64,000 nt of DNA from Streptomyces olindensis (GTDB taxonomy: Bacteria; Actinomycetota; Actinomycetes; Streptomycetales; Streptomycetaceae): the NCBI GenBank assembly GCA_000696115.1, contig JJOH01000005.1, positions 186,001-250,000 of the forward strand, written 5' to 3'. This document shows, in pieces, positions 1-11,241 of the stretch. The notes beneath the pieces are model-generated. The model was not told the origin of the DNA and searched no databases. It saw nothing but the letters and a program-made list of their open reading frames with translations. The position numbers and the translations under genes were made by a program. The first letter of the stretch is position 1, and each line of letters starts with the position of its first letter.

Positions 1-125
1 CTGCCCGCCCGCGAGGAACCCACCTGCCGCAGGGTGGACACACCGGGGCGGTGGGCGGCCAACGCCCGGGCAGCTGAGACCAGTTCGGTCACCGTCGGGT
101 AGCGCAGCTCCGGCAGGACACTCAC
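1..125 (-). CDS. Zinc carboxypeptidase (M14 family), N-terminal fragment
   Basis: This is the 5' end of a gene that leaves the window at base 1; 41 codons are visible. A GTG at 123-125 begins a reading frame starting MSVLPELRYPTVTEL and continuing into a helix and a VGSSRAG segment. That opening resembles the N terminus of Streptomyces M14 metallocarboxypeptidases, where a conserved 'YPTVxEL ... ARxLAxxRP ... LRQVGxSRxG' region precedes the zinc-binding HxxE motif. The zinc ligands lie outside the window, so the call rests on the N-terminal pattern alone. A different secreted or cytoplasmic peptidase with the same opening is possible. Confidence 0.5.
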   Translation of the reverse strand, partial: MSVLPELRYPTVTELVSAARALAAHRPGVSTLRQVGSSRAG

Positions 126-212
126 CCCCGTCACATCCGCCCGAGTTCGCAATCGCAGTACCCCATGGCCATGGTGCGGTGTCAAGGGCGCGATGGGGGA
201 GGCTCCAGGGGG

Positions 213-236
213 CGCCCGGAAGCACGGGCCCGGGCG
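213..236 (-). terminator. Possible hairpin terminator after lpd
   Basis: CGCCCGG at 213-219 can pair with CCGGGCG at 230-236 around a 10-base loop. It lies 44 bases beyond the lpd stop codon, between lpd and the carboxypeptidase gene on the same strand. The stem is only 7 bp and has no T tract, so this is a weak call. Confidence 0.3.
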
Positions 237-279
237 ACGCGGGCTCCGTCACCGGTACGAGGCGACCGGTACGACGTGC

Positions 280-1701
280 CTACTGCTGGTGCAGCCCCCG
301 TCCCGCCAGGGTCAGGAACGCCTCGCCGACCGCCTCGGACAGGGTGGGGTGCGGGTGGACGTGCCGGGCCACGTCGGACGGCTCGGCGTCCCAGCCGACG
401 ACCAGCTGGCTCTCGGCGATCATCTCCGACACGTGCGGGCCCACCAGGTGCACGCCCAGTACGCGTCCGCCGCCGGCCTCGGCCACGACCTTCACCATGC
501 CGCCCCGCCCGTGCACCATGCCCTTCGCCACGGCGGTCAGCGGCATGCTGTTGGTCACCACCTCGTGCCCACGCGCGCGTGCCTCGGCCTCGGTCAGCCC
601 CACGGCCGCGGTCTGCGGCGAGGAGTACGTGACGCGGGGCACCGCCGCGTAGTCCACCGGCGCGGAGGGCACACCGGCCAGCGTCTCGGCCACCAGCAGC
701 CCTTCCGCGAACGAGGCGTGGGCCAGTCCGAGCGACGGCGGCGGCAGCAGGTCGCCCACGACGTGGATCCCGGGCACCGCCGTCTCCAGCCGGTCCCAGT
801 CGGCCGGCACGACGTAACCGCGCTCGTCCGTGGCGAGACCCGCGGCGGTCACGTCCAGGCCGTCGGTGACCGGGGCCCGCCCGACCGCCACCAGCAGCCG
901 CTCGGCCACGACCGTGAGCGTCTCGCCGCGGGCCGTGCGCACGCGTGCGCGCACCCCGTCGTCGAGGACCTCGGCGTCCAGCAGCCGCGCGCCGGCCCGG
1001 ACGTCGACGCCGCGCTTCTTCAGACCGCGGGCCAGATGACGGCTCACCTCGACGTCCTCCAGCGGCACGATCCGGTCCGCGGCCTCCACGAGGGTGACCT
1101 CGGCGCCCAGGGAGCGGTGGAAGGAGGCGTACTCCACGCCGATCGCGCCCCCGCCGAGCACCAGCACGGACGCCGGGAGCCCGGGCGCGAAGAGGGCGTC
1201 GTCGCTCGTCACCACGCGCCGACCGTCCGGGCGGAGCCCCGGGAGCGTGCGCGGTCGTGAGCCCGTCGCGAGCACCAGCCCGCGGCGCGCGGCGAAGTCC
1301 CGCACGCCGGGTTCGCCGTGCACGCCCTCCACGCGCACGGACCGCGGGCCCGTCAGCCGGGCACTCCCCGCGATCACCCGCACGCCCGCCTGCGCGAGAT
1401 GCGCCTCCACCCCCCGGTGGTTGCGGGCCACGATGTCGTCGCGGGTGGCCACCAGCGCCGGCCAGTCCACGGCGTCCAGCGTCGCCTTCACACCCCAGCG
1501 TTCGCGCGCCTCGGCGATGGAGTCGACGAGCCCGGCCGCGTGCAGCATCGCCTTGCTGGGGATGCAGCCGCGGTGCAGACACGTCCCGCCGATCTTGTCG
1601 CGCTCGACGAGCACGACCCGCAGGCCGAGGGCCGCGGCGCGCAGGGCGGTGCTGTAGCCGCCGGTGCCGCCGCCGATGACGATGACGTCGGGTGAGTCCA
1701 T
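280..1701 (-). CDS. lpdA: Dihydrolipoyl dehydrogenase (E3)
   Basis: The 473-residue protein is a flavin disulfide reductase that reoxidises dihydrolipoamide in 2-oxoacid dehydrogenase complexes, passing electrons to NAD+. It has the FAD-binding GGGTGGYS at about residues 10-17, the redox pair in CLHRGCIPSK (C41 and C46), an NAD-binding GGGAIGVEYAS near residue 190, and the C-terminal HPHPTLSE with the catalytic His-Glu pair near residue 450. These are the hallmarks of E3 rather than mycothione or mercuric reductase. Length matches the family. No E1/E2 genes are adjacent. A LysR gene is divergent and a palindrome lies between them, so LysR control is possible but inferred. Confidence 0.9.
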   Translation of the reverse strand: MDSPDVIVIGGGTGGYSTALRAAALGLRVVLVERDKIGGTCLHRGCIPSKAMLHAAGLVDSIAEARERWGVKATLDAVDWPALVATRDDIVARNHRGVEAHLAQAGVRVIAGSARLTGPRSVRVEGVHGEPGVRDFAARRGLVLATGSRPRTLPGLRPDGRRVVTSDDALFAPGLPASVLVLGGGAIGVEYASFHRSLGAEVTLVEAADRIVPLEDVEVSRHLARGLKKRGVDVRAGARLLDAEVLDDGVRARVRTARGETLTVVAERLLVAVGRAPVTDGLDVTAAGLATDERGYVVPADWDRLETAVPGIHVVGDLLPPPSLGLAHASFAEGLLVAETLAGVPSAPVDYAAVPRVTYSSPQTAAVGLTEAEARARGHEVVTNSMPLTAVAKGMVHGRGGMVKVVAEAGGGRVLGVHLVGPHVSEMIAESQLVVGWDAEPSDVARHVHPHPTLSEAVGEAFLTLAGRGLHQQ

Positions 1702-1722
1702 GCCCCCAGCCTCCGCCCGGCC

Positions 1723-1742
1723 TTGCCATGAGTCCAAGGCAA
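1723..1742. promoter_or_regulatory. Inverted repeat between lpd and the LysR gene
   Basis: TTGCC at 1723-1727 and GGCAA at 1738-1742 form a dyad with a 10-base centre, in the 84-base gap between the divergent lpd and LysR genes. LysR regulators typically bind such interrupted dyads in divergent promoters, so this is a candidate operator. Binding is inferred. Confidence 0.4.
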
Positions 1743-1785
1743 TGTTCTTGTGGAACCGATGCAGGACGTTTATGGGGGAGGGGCG

Positions 1786-2727
1786 TTGAGCCTGCGGCAG
1801 ATGGAGTACTTCCTGACGGTCCTGGAGGAGGCGTCCTTCACCCGCGCGGCGCAGGTCCTGCACGTCTCGCAGCCCGCGCTGTCCCACCAGATCAAGGCCC
1901 TGGAGCGGTCGGTGGGCGGCGCGCTCCTGGAGCGCCTGCCGCGCGGCGTGCGCCTGACCCCCATGGGACGCGCGTTCCGGCCGCACGCCGAGCTGGCCGT
2001 GCGCAGCGCCGCCCAGGCCCGCCGCGCGGCCCGGGCCGCCGCCGGTGCGGAGGGCGGCGAACTCCATGTCGCCGCCGTGCACTCCGTGGCGGTCGGCGTC
2101 CTCCCGGACGTCTTCGCCCGCTGGCGCGCCGCCCACCCGCGCGTGCTGCTGCACCTCCACGAGTACTCCACCTCGCAGGCGCTTCAGGAGCAGGTCGAGC
2201 GCGGCACCGCCGACCTCGCCGTCGGCCCGGCACCCGCCGACTGGCCGGGCACCGTCGTGCAGGTCGGCGAGGAGGACATCGTCCTCGTGGTGCCCTTCGA
2301 CGACCGCTTCGCGGGCCGTACGACGGTGACGCTGCCGGAGCTGGCCGACCGTCCCTGGGTGCGCTGCGCCATGGAGCCCGTCGTCCACGGCGAGCGTTTC
2401 CTCGACTGGGCGTGCGGCCGCGCCGGTTTCACCCCGCGCACCGCCGTGTTCACCGAGCACACCTCGACGGCGGTACGGATGGCCGCGGCGGGCGTCGGCG
2501 TCTGTGCCGCGCCCGCGCCCCTAGTCCGGGAGGCGGTCGGCGAGGGGTGCGTCGTGCTCACCCCCGACCCGGGGTGGCGGCGCACGCTGACGGTCTTCTC
2601 GCGCGTCCCCCCGACGGGCGCGGCGGAGGCGTTCGTGGACCTGCTGCGGTCGGCGTGGCCGCGTCCGGCCCTCCCTCTGAGGGCGTACGAGGACTGCTCC
2701 CAGGACGGCCCGGCGGCGGTCGCCTGA
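1786..2727 (+). CDS. LysR-family transcriptional regulator
   Basis: This is a 313-residue LysR-type regulator. The N-terminal winged helix-turn-helix is clear (LRQMEYFLTVLEEASFTRAA, then VSQPALSHQIKALE), followed by a periplasmic-binding-protein-like effector domain from about residue 90. I chose the TTG at 1786 because a GGGGGAGGGG Shine-Dalgarno sequence sits directly before it and family members start close to 'LRQMEYF'. A GTG at 1750 or ATG at 1759 would add 12 or 9 residues. It is divergent from lpd and converges on treY with a 2-base gap. The effector is unknown. Confidence 0.85.
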   Translation: MSLRQMEYFLTVLEEASFTRAAQVLHVSQPALSHQIKALERSVGGALLERLPRGVRLTPMGRAFRPHAELAVRSAAQARRAARAAAGAEGGELHVAAVHSVAVGVLPDVFARWRAAHPRVLLHLHEYSTSQALQEQVERGTADLAVGPAPADWPGTVVQVGEEDIVLVVPFDDRFAGRTTVTLPELADRPWVRCAMEPVVHGERFLDWACGRAGFTPRTAVFTEHTSTAVRMAAAGVGVCAAPAPLVREAVGEGCVVLTPDPGWRRTLTVFSRVPPTGAAEAFVDLLRSAWPRPALPLRAYEDCSQDGPAAVA

Positions 2728-2729
2728 GT

Positions 2730-5099
2730 TCAGTCGCCCACCTTCTCCAGCAGTGCCACGGGGAGGGTCGCGAACAGCTCCGCCACGCGCGCGTACCCCG
2801 TGAACTCCCGGCCCGGCTCCAGCACGTCGGCCCACCGCCCCGGCGGCAGCGGCAGCCGGGTGTCCCGCCAGCCCCCCGCCTCGGCGAGCCGCAGCGACAG
2901 GCGTGTCACGGCCGTCACCACCTCCCCGGACCGGGCGAACGCCAGGCAGTGCCGGGCCGCCGCACCCTCCGCCGGCAGCGCCGTGTAGGTCGCGGTGTCG
3001 CCGAAGGCCTCGGGCCGTCGTGCCCGCAGCCCCAGCGCCGCCCGCGTCACCGCCACCTTGTCCCCGGAGCCGCCCCCGGACTCCTCGGGCGGGAAGCCGA
3101 CCGCCCGCCGGTTGTCCGGGTCGACCAGCGCCCGGTACTCGGCCTCCGTCCCCTGGTAGACGTCCGGGACGCCCGGCATCGTCAGCTGGACCAGGGCCGT
3201 GCCCAGCACGTTGGCCCGGACGTACGGCTCCAGCGAGTCCCGGAAGGCGGCGATCCGCTCACCGGGCGCCCCGCACGGCCCGGCCGCCACGAACCGCGCC
3301 ACCGCCTCCTCGTACGGCGGCTCCTGCTCGGTCCAGCTCGTGTACAGGCCCGCCTCGCGCACGTGCTTCAGCAGCGCCCCCTGCACCCGCTCGGGCGCCC
3401 CGGACGCCGGGCCGAGCCCGAACACCGTCTGCCAGGCCGCCCACGCGAGTTGCGCGTCCGGCACACCCTCGCCGGTGCGCGTCACCTCGGTGAGCACGTC
3501 CGCCCAGCGGTCCGGGCACTCCGCCAGCACGTGCAGCGCCGCCCGGACGTCCGCACTGCGCTTGGTGTCGTGCGTCGAGGCCACCGTCCCGGACACCGGC
3601 CAGTCGCGCTGCACGCGCGCGCAGTACGCGTGGAACTCCTCCGGCGACAGGGCGGGACTCCCCGGATTGCCGCCCACCTCGGTGGCCGACAGCAGCGGCA
3701 CATAGCGGTAGAACGCCGTGTCCTCCACGGACTTCGCCCGCAGCGCCGACGACGTCTGCGCGAACCGCGTCCGGAACTCCACCTGCGCGGGCCCGTCGCC
3801 GTACCGCCCCAGCACCAGGTCCCGTACGACGTCCACCGCGCCGGCCTCCTCCGGCACCGCGAAGGCGAGCCGGGCCTCGGCCGCGGCCTCCTCGGTGACC
3901 ACGGCCGCCGCGTCGACGGACTCGTAGGGCCGGTAGACCTCCATGCGCACCAGCAGCTCCTGGAGCGCGGTGCGCAGCGCCCAGGGCGCCCGGTCGCGCA
4001 GCGCCGGCTCCGGCGAGGCCGCGCACAACCGGGCCGCCACCCGCACCAGGCGGTCCGTCTCGGTCGCCAGCTCGTGCGTGAGGACCTTGTACGCCGCCCG
4101 CCGCACCGTCGCCTCCCACTGCCCGCCCCGGTCCGTCTGGGGGGCCGCGAAGCGCCGGTACTGGCCCAGCAGCTCCCCGAACCCGGCCGGGTCGGTGAAG
4201 ACCCCGTCCACGTGCCGCAGGGCGTCGTAGCCGGTGGTGCCCGCGACGGGCCAGGAGGCCGGCAGGTGCTCGCCGTCGGCCAGGATCTTCTCCACGACCG
4301 TCCAGCGGCCGCCCGTCGCCTCGTGCAGCCGCGTGAGGTAGCCGTCGGGGTCGGCGAGCCCGTCCGGGTGGTCGATGCGCAGCCCGTCGATCACGCCCTC
4401 GTGCAGCAGCTGGAGGATCTTGTCGTGGGTGGCCTCGAAGACCTGGGGGTCCTCCACCCGCACCCCGATGAGCTCGGAGATGCTGAAGAAGCGCCGGTAG
4501 TTGAGCTCGGTGCGGGCCAGCCGCCACCACACGGGCCGGTACCACTGCGCGTCCAGCAGATGCGGCAGCGGCAGGTCCTCGGTGCCCTCGCGCAGCGGGA
4601 AGACGTGGTCGTGGTAGCGCAGCACGTCACCGTCGACGCGCAGCTCGTCGAGCACGTCGCCCAGCGGCCCGCCCAGGACCGGCAGCAGCAGCTGGCCGTC
4701 CTGGGCCTCCCAGTCGATGTCGAACCAGCGCGCGTACGGCGACTTCGACCCCTCGCGCAGCACCTCCCACAGGGCGCGGTTGTGGCGCGGGGCCATGGCC
4801 ATGTGGTTCGGGACGATGTCCACCACCAGGCCGAGCCCGTGCTCGCGCGCGGTGCGCGCCAGCGCCCGCAGCCCCTCCTCGCCGCCCAGCTCCTCGCGCA
4901 CGCGCGCGTGGTCGACGACGTCGTAGCCGTGCGTCGAGCCCGGCACGGCCTCCAGGACGGGGGACAGGTGCAGGTGCGAGACGCCGAGCGAGGCCAGGTA
5001 CGGCACGACGGCCGCGGCTGCTCCGAACGGGAACTCGGGCTGCAGCTGCAGCCGGTACGTGGCCGTGGGCACCACCGGGTCAGGTCGCTCAGGTGTCAT
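2730..5099 (-). CDS. treY: Malto-oligosyltrehalose synthase
   Basis: This 789-residue GH13 enzyme converts the reducing-end maltose unit of malto-oligosaccharides to a trehalosyl unit, the first step of the TreY-TreZ trehalose pathway. The N terminus (TATYRLQL, SHLHLSPVLEAVPGSTHGYD) is diagnostic of the family. The catalytic nucleophile sits in GLRIDHPDGL (D243), the acid/base in RWTVVEKIL (E270), and VDIVPNHM lies at about residues 93-100. The start is the ATG at 5097-5099; no strong Shine-Dalgarno sequence is visible. glgX lies 144 bases upstream on the same strand, so the pair links glycogen debranching with trehalose formation. The partner treZ is not in the window. Confidence 0.93.
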   Translation of the reverse strand: MTPERPDPVVPTATYRLQLQPEFPFGAAAAVVPYLASLGVSHLHLSPVLEAVPGSTHGYDVVDHARVREELGGEEGLRALARTAREHGLGLVVDIVPNHMAMAPRHNRALWEVLREGSKSPYARWFDIDWEAQDGQLLLPVLGGPLGDVLDELRVDGDVLRYHDHVFPLREGTEDLPLPHLLDAQWYRPVWWRLARTELNYRRFFSISELIGVRVEDPQVFEATHDKILQLLHEGVIDGLRIDHPDGLADPDGYLTRLHEATGGRWTVVEKILADGEHLPASWPVAGTTGYDALRHVDGVFTDPAGFGELLGQYRRFAAPQTDRGGQWEATVRRAAYKVLTHELATETDRLVRVAARLCAASPEPALRDRAPWALRTALQELLVRMEVYRPYESVDAAAVVTEEAAAEARLAFAVPEEAGAVDVVRDLVLGRYGDGPAQVEFRTRFAQTSSALRAKSVEDTAFYRYVPLLSATEVGGNPGSPALSPEEFHAYCARVQRDWPVSGTVASTHDTKRSADVRAALHVLAECPDRWADVLTEVTRTGEGVPDAQLAWAAWQTVFGLGPASGAPERVQGALLKHVREAGLYTSWTEQEPPYEEAVARFVAAGPCGAPGERIAAFRDSLEPYVRANVLGTALVQLTMPGVPDVYQGTEAEYRALVDPDNRRAVGFPPEESGGGSGDKVAVTRAALGLRARRPEAFGDTATYTALPAEGAAARHCLAFARSGEVVTAVTRLSLRLAEAGGWRDTRLPLPPGRWADVLEPGREFTGYARVAELFATLPVALLEKVGD

Positions 5100-5243
5100 G
5101 GAGACGTACGTACCCGCCCCGCCGCCGTTCGTGTCATCCCCCGCGCCAGGTGCGCCGCGCGTCGCCCGGACGAGTGGCTCTTTCCGGACGACGCGGCGGC
5201 GGCACGGCCCCTGGGCGGACACCCCCTACGGACCGCCGGGTGG

Positions 5244-7385
<2,142 letters not shown>

Positions 7386-7566
7386 GGATACGACTCTTTC
7401 AGGTGTGCGGCGCCGGTGGGGACGCCTGGGCCCCGAGTCTCCCCGAAAGTGAGGGAACCTCCTATGACTTATCTCCCTCTTACCGAGTGACCAGTGCATA
7501 CGCGGTATGCCGAACCTGTGGGGCAAACACGTACTCCCGGGGCTGTTGGGGGAGTAGGGGGAAGAT

Positions 7567-8385
7567 GTGCGCAACATAGTGCACCGCCACCTGGGCAAGG
7601 TGGTGGCCGGTACGGCCATCGCGGTGGCCGGGACCGCCGTGATGGTCGGGATCACCCTGCCTGGCACGGCGGGCGCGGACGACACGGGGACCGGGGCGGC
7701 GCGGTCCGTCCGACAGGAGGACGCGCCCGGCGGGGCGGCGGCGCCGGGCCGGGCCGTGGCGCCGGGAGTCGTCGAGCAGGCACCGGCCGAGGGGGAGAAG
7801 GGCGAGGGCCGTGACCCGCTCACCGACGACGAGCTGGCGCGGGCCGAGAGGATCGCCCTCAGCCCCCAGCTCTTCCGGAGCGGCGAGAGCGTCGACGGGG
7901 AACGCGGCCCGCAGCGCCTCGGCGTCGACCTCGCCGAACCGGAGTCCGACGAGGTCGGCGACCCGGACGCGCCCCGGCGCGCCGACGTGACGTTCTACGA
8001 CTACCGGGACGACACCCTCGTCACCCGGACCGTCGACCTCGACACCGGCGAGGTGGTGCGGACCGGCACCCAGCGCGGTGTCCAGCCGCCCCTCAGTCGT
8101 GCCGAGAAGGCCGAGGCGGCCGCACTCCTGATCGCCGACCCGCTGGGCACGGGCCTGAAGGCCGACTACCGGGACGCCACCGGCGAGGACCTCACCTCCC
8201 CGGACCAGCTGCGGCTCAGCGGCGCCGTCTACCGGGCCGCGCCGGGCGCCCAGCCCGCCGCGCTCGACCGCTGCGGCGAGCACCGCTGCGTGCGGCTGTT
8301 CCCGAAGATCAAGAACGGGCCGTGGGTCGACGCGAGGTCGCTGGTGATCGATCTGAGCGCCCGCAAGGTCGCCCGCCTCGACTGA
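7567..8385 (+). CDS. Exported protein resembling copper amine oxidase N-terminal domains ('tyramine oxidase subunit B' type)
   Basis: The 272-residue protein has an N-terminal export signal (hydrophobic segment about residues 10-36 ending GTAGADD), a Gly/Pro/Ala-rich linker, then a conserved domain from about residue 85. That domain (LTDDELARAERI, RRADVTFYDYRDDTLVTRTVDLDTGEVV, PPLSRAEKAEA) has the pattern of the N2/N3 domains that precede the catalytic domain in copper amine oxidases. The catalytic domain is encoded separately 61 bases downstream, so the two genes probably form one enzyme. The GTG start at 7567 follows a GGGGGAAGAT-type ribosome site; C263 and C268 in the CGEHRC segment may be disulfide-bonded. 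Function is inferred from the domain pattern and neighbour. Confidence 0.6.
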   Translation: MRNIVHRHLGKVVAGTAIAVAGTAVMVGITLPGTAGADDTGTGAARSVRQEDAPGGAAAPGRAVAPGVVEQAPAEGEKGEGRDPLTDDELARAERIALSPQLFRSGESVDGERGPQRLGVDLAEPESDEVGDPDAPRRADVTFYDYRDDTLVTRTVDLDTGEVVRTGTQRGVQPPLSRAEKAEAAALLIADPLGTGLKADYRDATGEDLTSPDQLRLSGAVYRAAPGAQPAALDRCGEHRCVRLFPKIKNGPWVDARSLVIDLSARKVARLD

Positions 8386-8446
8386 CCTCCCTCCTTCGCT
8401 CACCCGTCCACCTCGCTCGCTCCTCCTGTCAGGGAGTCACCTCGTC

Positions 8447-9766
8447 ATGCGCGTGAACAGCACCAGCACGACCCGCACCCGGGCGGCCGTGGCCCTGACC
8501 GTGGCCGCGCTCGCCGCCGGCGCCACGGCCGGCGCCGGTCCGGCCACCGCCCGGCCGCAAACCGCCCCCGCGGCGGCCACGCCCTACTGCGGCGCCGCCC
8601 ACCGCATCGAACAGAAGCTCTCCACCGGCACGACCTGGCGGATGTGCTGGCGCTACGACGGCAAGGCCGGCCTCGTCCTGGAGGACATCTCCTACCGGCC
8701 CAAGGGCGAACCCAGGCAGATCAAGATCCTCAACAGCGCCCGGCTCGGCCAGATCCACGTCCCCTACGACGACGGCACCATCGAGTACGACGACCTCACC
8801 GGCTTCGACTTCGCCCAGGGCCTGATGAACCTGGCACCCGGCGAGTGCCCCGGCGGCACCATCAAGACGGTCAAGGTCCCCGACTCCGTCAACGAGACCC
8901 CGACCATCAAGGGCCTGTGCACCACCACTCGTTCCCGCGGCCACGCCTACCGCATGCAGGGCGACACCGCGAACAAGGTCTACCAGGCCGCCGGCAAGGA
9001 CCTCCTCGTCTACACCGTGAACCAGGTCGGCTGGTACGAGTACATGACCGAGTGGCGCTTCCAGGACGACGGCACCATCACCATGAACGTCGGCGCCACC
9101 GGCAGCCTGTCCTGGGACGACTACGACGCCGGCGACGGCCGCGGCTGGCCGATCGGCAAGGGGGCGAAGGCCAAGGCCACCAGCCACAGCCACAACGCCT
9201 TCTGGCGGCTCGACTTCGCCCTGGACGGCTCCACGAGGAACAGCGTCGAGCAGTACGACTCCACCGTCACCGCGCCCACCCGGGGGCAGCGGGCCCCCAC
9301 CACGAAGACCACCCGCACCAAGATCACCAAGGAGCTCGCCGGGGACAGCCGGAACTACCGCTGGTGGCGCGTGGTCAGCGCGGCCGGCAAGAACAAGGAC
9401 GGGCACGCCCGCTCCTACGAGATCGTCCCCGGGCCGTCCACCAAGTACCCGGGCCGCGGCTACACCAAGCACGACCTGTACTTCACCCAGTACGACAAGT
9501 GCGAGCTGTTCGCCAGCAACAACCCCGGCGACTGCGGGCGCGGAGCCGGCACCTCCGTCGACAGGTGGGTGAACGGACAGACCCTCAAGCACCCCGTGGT
9601 CTGGATGAACATCGGCTTCCATCACATAGCCCGGGACGAGGACCAGCAGCCCATGCCCGTGCACTGGCAGGGATTCTCCATCGCCCCGCGCGACGTCACC
9701 GCTATGAATCCGCTCACTCCGGCCGAGCTCGGCTGGCAGAACGGGCACTGGCAGCCGCGCCGTTGA
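8447..9766 (+). CDS. Secreted copper amine oxidase catalytic-domain protein
   Basis: The 439-residue protein has a signal peptide (about residues 1-40) and then only the catalytic beta-sandwich domain of copper amine oxidases, which oxidise primary amines to aldehydes with release of ammonia and H2O2. The copper ligands are all present: HSH (H247, H249) and the His in GFHHIARDED (about H392/393). The precursor tyrosine of the topaquinone cofactor is probably Y197 in QVGWYEY. The usual T-x-x-N-Y-[DE] motif is altered here, with Q at the Thr position and W at the Asn position. Full-length enzymes have about 640-720 residues; here the N-terminal domains appear to be supplied by the preceding gene. 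Confidence 0.75.
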   Translation: MRVNSTSTTRTRAAVALTVAALAAGATAGAGPATARPQTAPAAATPYCGAAHRIEQKLSTGTTWRMCWRYDGKAGLVLEDISYRPKGEPRQIKILNSARLGQIHVPYDDGTIEYDDLTGFDFAQGLMNLAPGECPGGTIKTVKVPDSVNETPTIKGLCTTTRSRGHAYRMQGDTANKVYQAAGKDLLVYTVNQVGWYEYMTEWRFQDDGTITMNVGATGSLSWDDYDAGDGRGWPIGKGAKAKATSHSHNAFWRLDFALDGSTRNSVEQYDSTVTAPTRGQRAPTTKTTRTKITKELAGDSRNYRWWRVVSAAGKNKDGHARSYEIVPGPSTKYPGRGYTKHDLYFTQYDKCELFASNNPGDCGRGAGTSVDRWVNGQTLKHPVVWMNIGFHHIARDEDQQPMPVHWQGFSIAPRDVTAMNPLTPAELGWQNGHWQPRR

Positions 9767-9868
9767 GATTGACCCTGCCCATCCGGCTGCACCGCCGACC
9801 GCTCCCGGAGTACCCTTCCTTGATCGTTGACAAGGGGAGTGCTCAGGGGAGCGGAAGGCGGTGCGCGG

Positions 9869-11110
9869 GTGGGCTCGGGAGGGCTGGAGCTGCCCCCTGG
9901 TGACGAGGGTCACGAGGGGAACTCCACAGACGTCCCGACCGGTGCCGTGTCCCTGGCACGGCCGATGGACGCGTCGGGCTCGATCGGTCCGGAACTGGAC
10001 TGGGACGCCGACGCCTGGCGCGAGGTGCGCACCCGCGCCCAGCGGGCCGGCCGGGCCTACATCTGGCTGAACCTCGTCGAGCAGCGGCTGCGCGCGGTCG
10101 TGGCGGCCGTACTGCGCCCCGTCTACGAACCCGTCCACGGCGACGACTGGGTGGTGGCCGCCGCCGGACCCGCCGGGCAGGAGTGGGTGCAGCGCGCGGT
10201 CGCGGTCCGCGAGGTCAGCCGCCGTAAGGGCTATCTGCTCGACCCGGCCGACGACAACGTCCTGTCCTTCCTCACCCTGCCGCAGCTGCGCGAGCTGATG
10301 GTGCAGCACTGGCCCTGCTTCGAGCCCTACTTCGACGACCGCCGCGACGTCGAACTCGCCCTGGACGAGCTGGAGGTCACCCGGAACGTGGTCTCCCGCA
10401 ACCGGGCCCTGTCCGAGGCCGTGCTGAACCAGGCCGAGCGGGCCTCGGCCCGGCTGCTGGAGATGCTCGGCGCGGGCGGTGACGTACCGTCCGCGCGACG
10501 GCTGCCCGTCGACGCGGTCGAGGACCTGGTGGGCGACCGGTACGCCGACGTGGTCGCCGTCCACCCGGACCGGGTGCGGCTGATGCGGCAGTTCCCGGCC
10601 GAGGACATCTTCGGCGGCGCCCGGCGCCTCGACGCCATCGGCATCGGCCTCAACCTGCTCGTGCAGAACTTCTCCGGCCGCCGCCTGGTGCGGCTGGCCG
10701 AGTCGGGCTGCCGGGTGCGGCTGCTGTTCCTCAACCCGGCTTCCAGCGCGGTCAAACGGCGCGAGCGGGAGTTGGGCATCAAGCGCGGCGAGCTCAGCCG
10801 CGCCGTCGAGATGAACATCCTGCACATGCGCCGGGTGCGGGCCCGGCTGCGCGACCCGGGCGCCTTCGAGATCCAGGTCTTCGACGAGACCCCCCGCTTC
10901 ACGGCCTATCTGGTCGACGGTGACGGGGCGGACGGCATCGCGGTCGTGCAGAACTACCTGCGCCGGACGCGCGGGATGGAGGCGCCGGTGTTCGTGCTGC
11001 GCAACGGCGGCAAGGTGGTCAAGTCGGGCGAGGTCGATGAAAGCGGACTCTTTCCCACCTACCGCGAGGAGTTCGAGGTGATGTGGGCGGATTCGCGGCC
11101 GGTGTCGTGA
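9869..11110 (+). CDS. SAV2148-family HEPN domain-containing protein
   Basis: The protein has 413 residues from the GTG at 9869, which follows a GGAAGG ribosome site. It is closely similar to the conserved Streptomyces family named after S. avermitilis SAV2148, beginning GSGGLELPPGDEGHEGN and containing a HEPN-like helical region (about residues 40-110) and a C-terminal region with FLNPASSAVKRRERELGI that recalls phosphoregulatory or nucleotide-binding folds. HEPN domains are often RNases or nucleotidyltransferase partners, but I do not see a clear R-x4-6-H catalytic motif. Its job is unknown. Upstream is the amine oxidase pair and downstream an exonuclease; neither link is obviously functional. 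Confidence 0.75.
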   Translation: MGSGGLELPPGDEGHEGNSTDVPTGAVSLARPMDASGSIGPELDWDADAWREVRTRAQRAGRAYIWLNLVEQRLRAVVAAVLRPVYEPVHGDDWVVAAAGPAGQEWVQRAVAVREVSRRKGYLLDPADDNVLSFLTLPQLRELMVQHWPCFEPYFDDRRDVELALDELEVTRNVVSRNRALSEAVLNQAERASARLLEMLGAGGDVPSARRLPVDAVEDLVGDRYADVVAVHPDRVRLMRQFPAEDIFGGARRLDAIGIGLNLLVQNFSGRRLVRLAESGCRVRLLFLNPASSAVKRRERELGIKRGELSRAVEMNILHMRRVRARLRDPGAFEIQVFDETPRFTAYLVDGDGADGIAVVQNYLRRTRGMEAPVFVLRNGGKVVKSGEVDESGLFPTYREEFEVMWADSRPVS

Positions 11111-11241
11111 ACTGTGCCCGGTCATCCGGTGCTTCCGCGGCCGTTGTCGCGGCTGAGCGGAACGCGATCCTCTGATTGTCAGTGGTGCATGCGAGGGTGG
11201 AGACCACTGGGGGAACGCACCACAAGAAGGGGGGCCCGCCC

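Noticed and set aside
8429..11125. A 898-codon open frame on the minus strand opposite the amine oxidase and HEPN genes
   Set aside because: It is a shadow of three well supported + strand genes; long open antisense frames are normal in DNA this rich in G and C.
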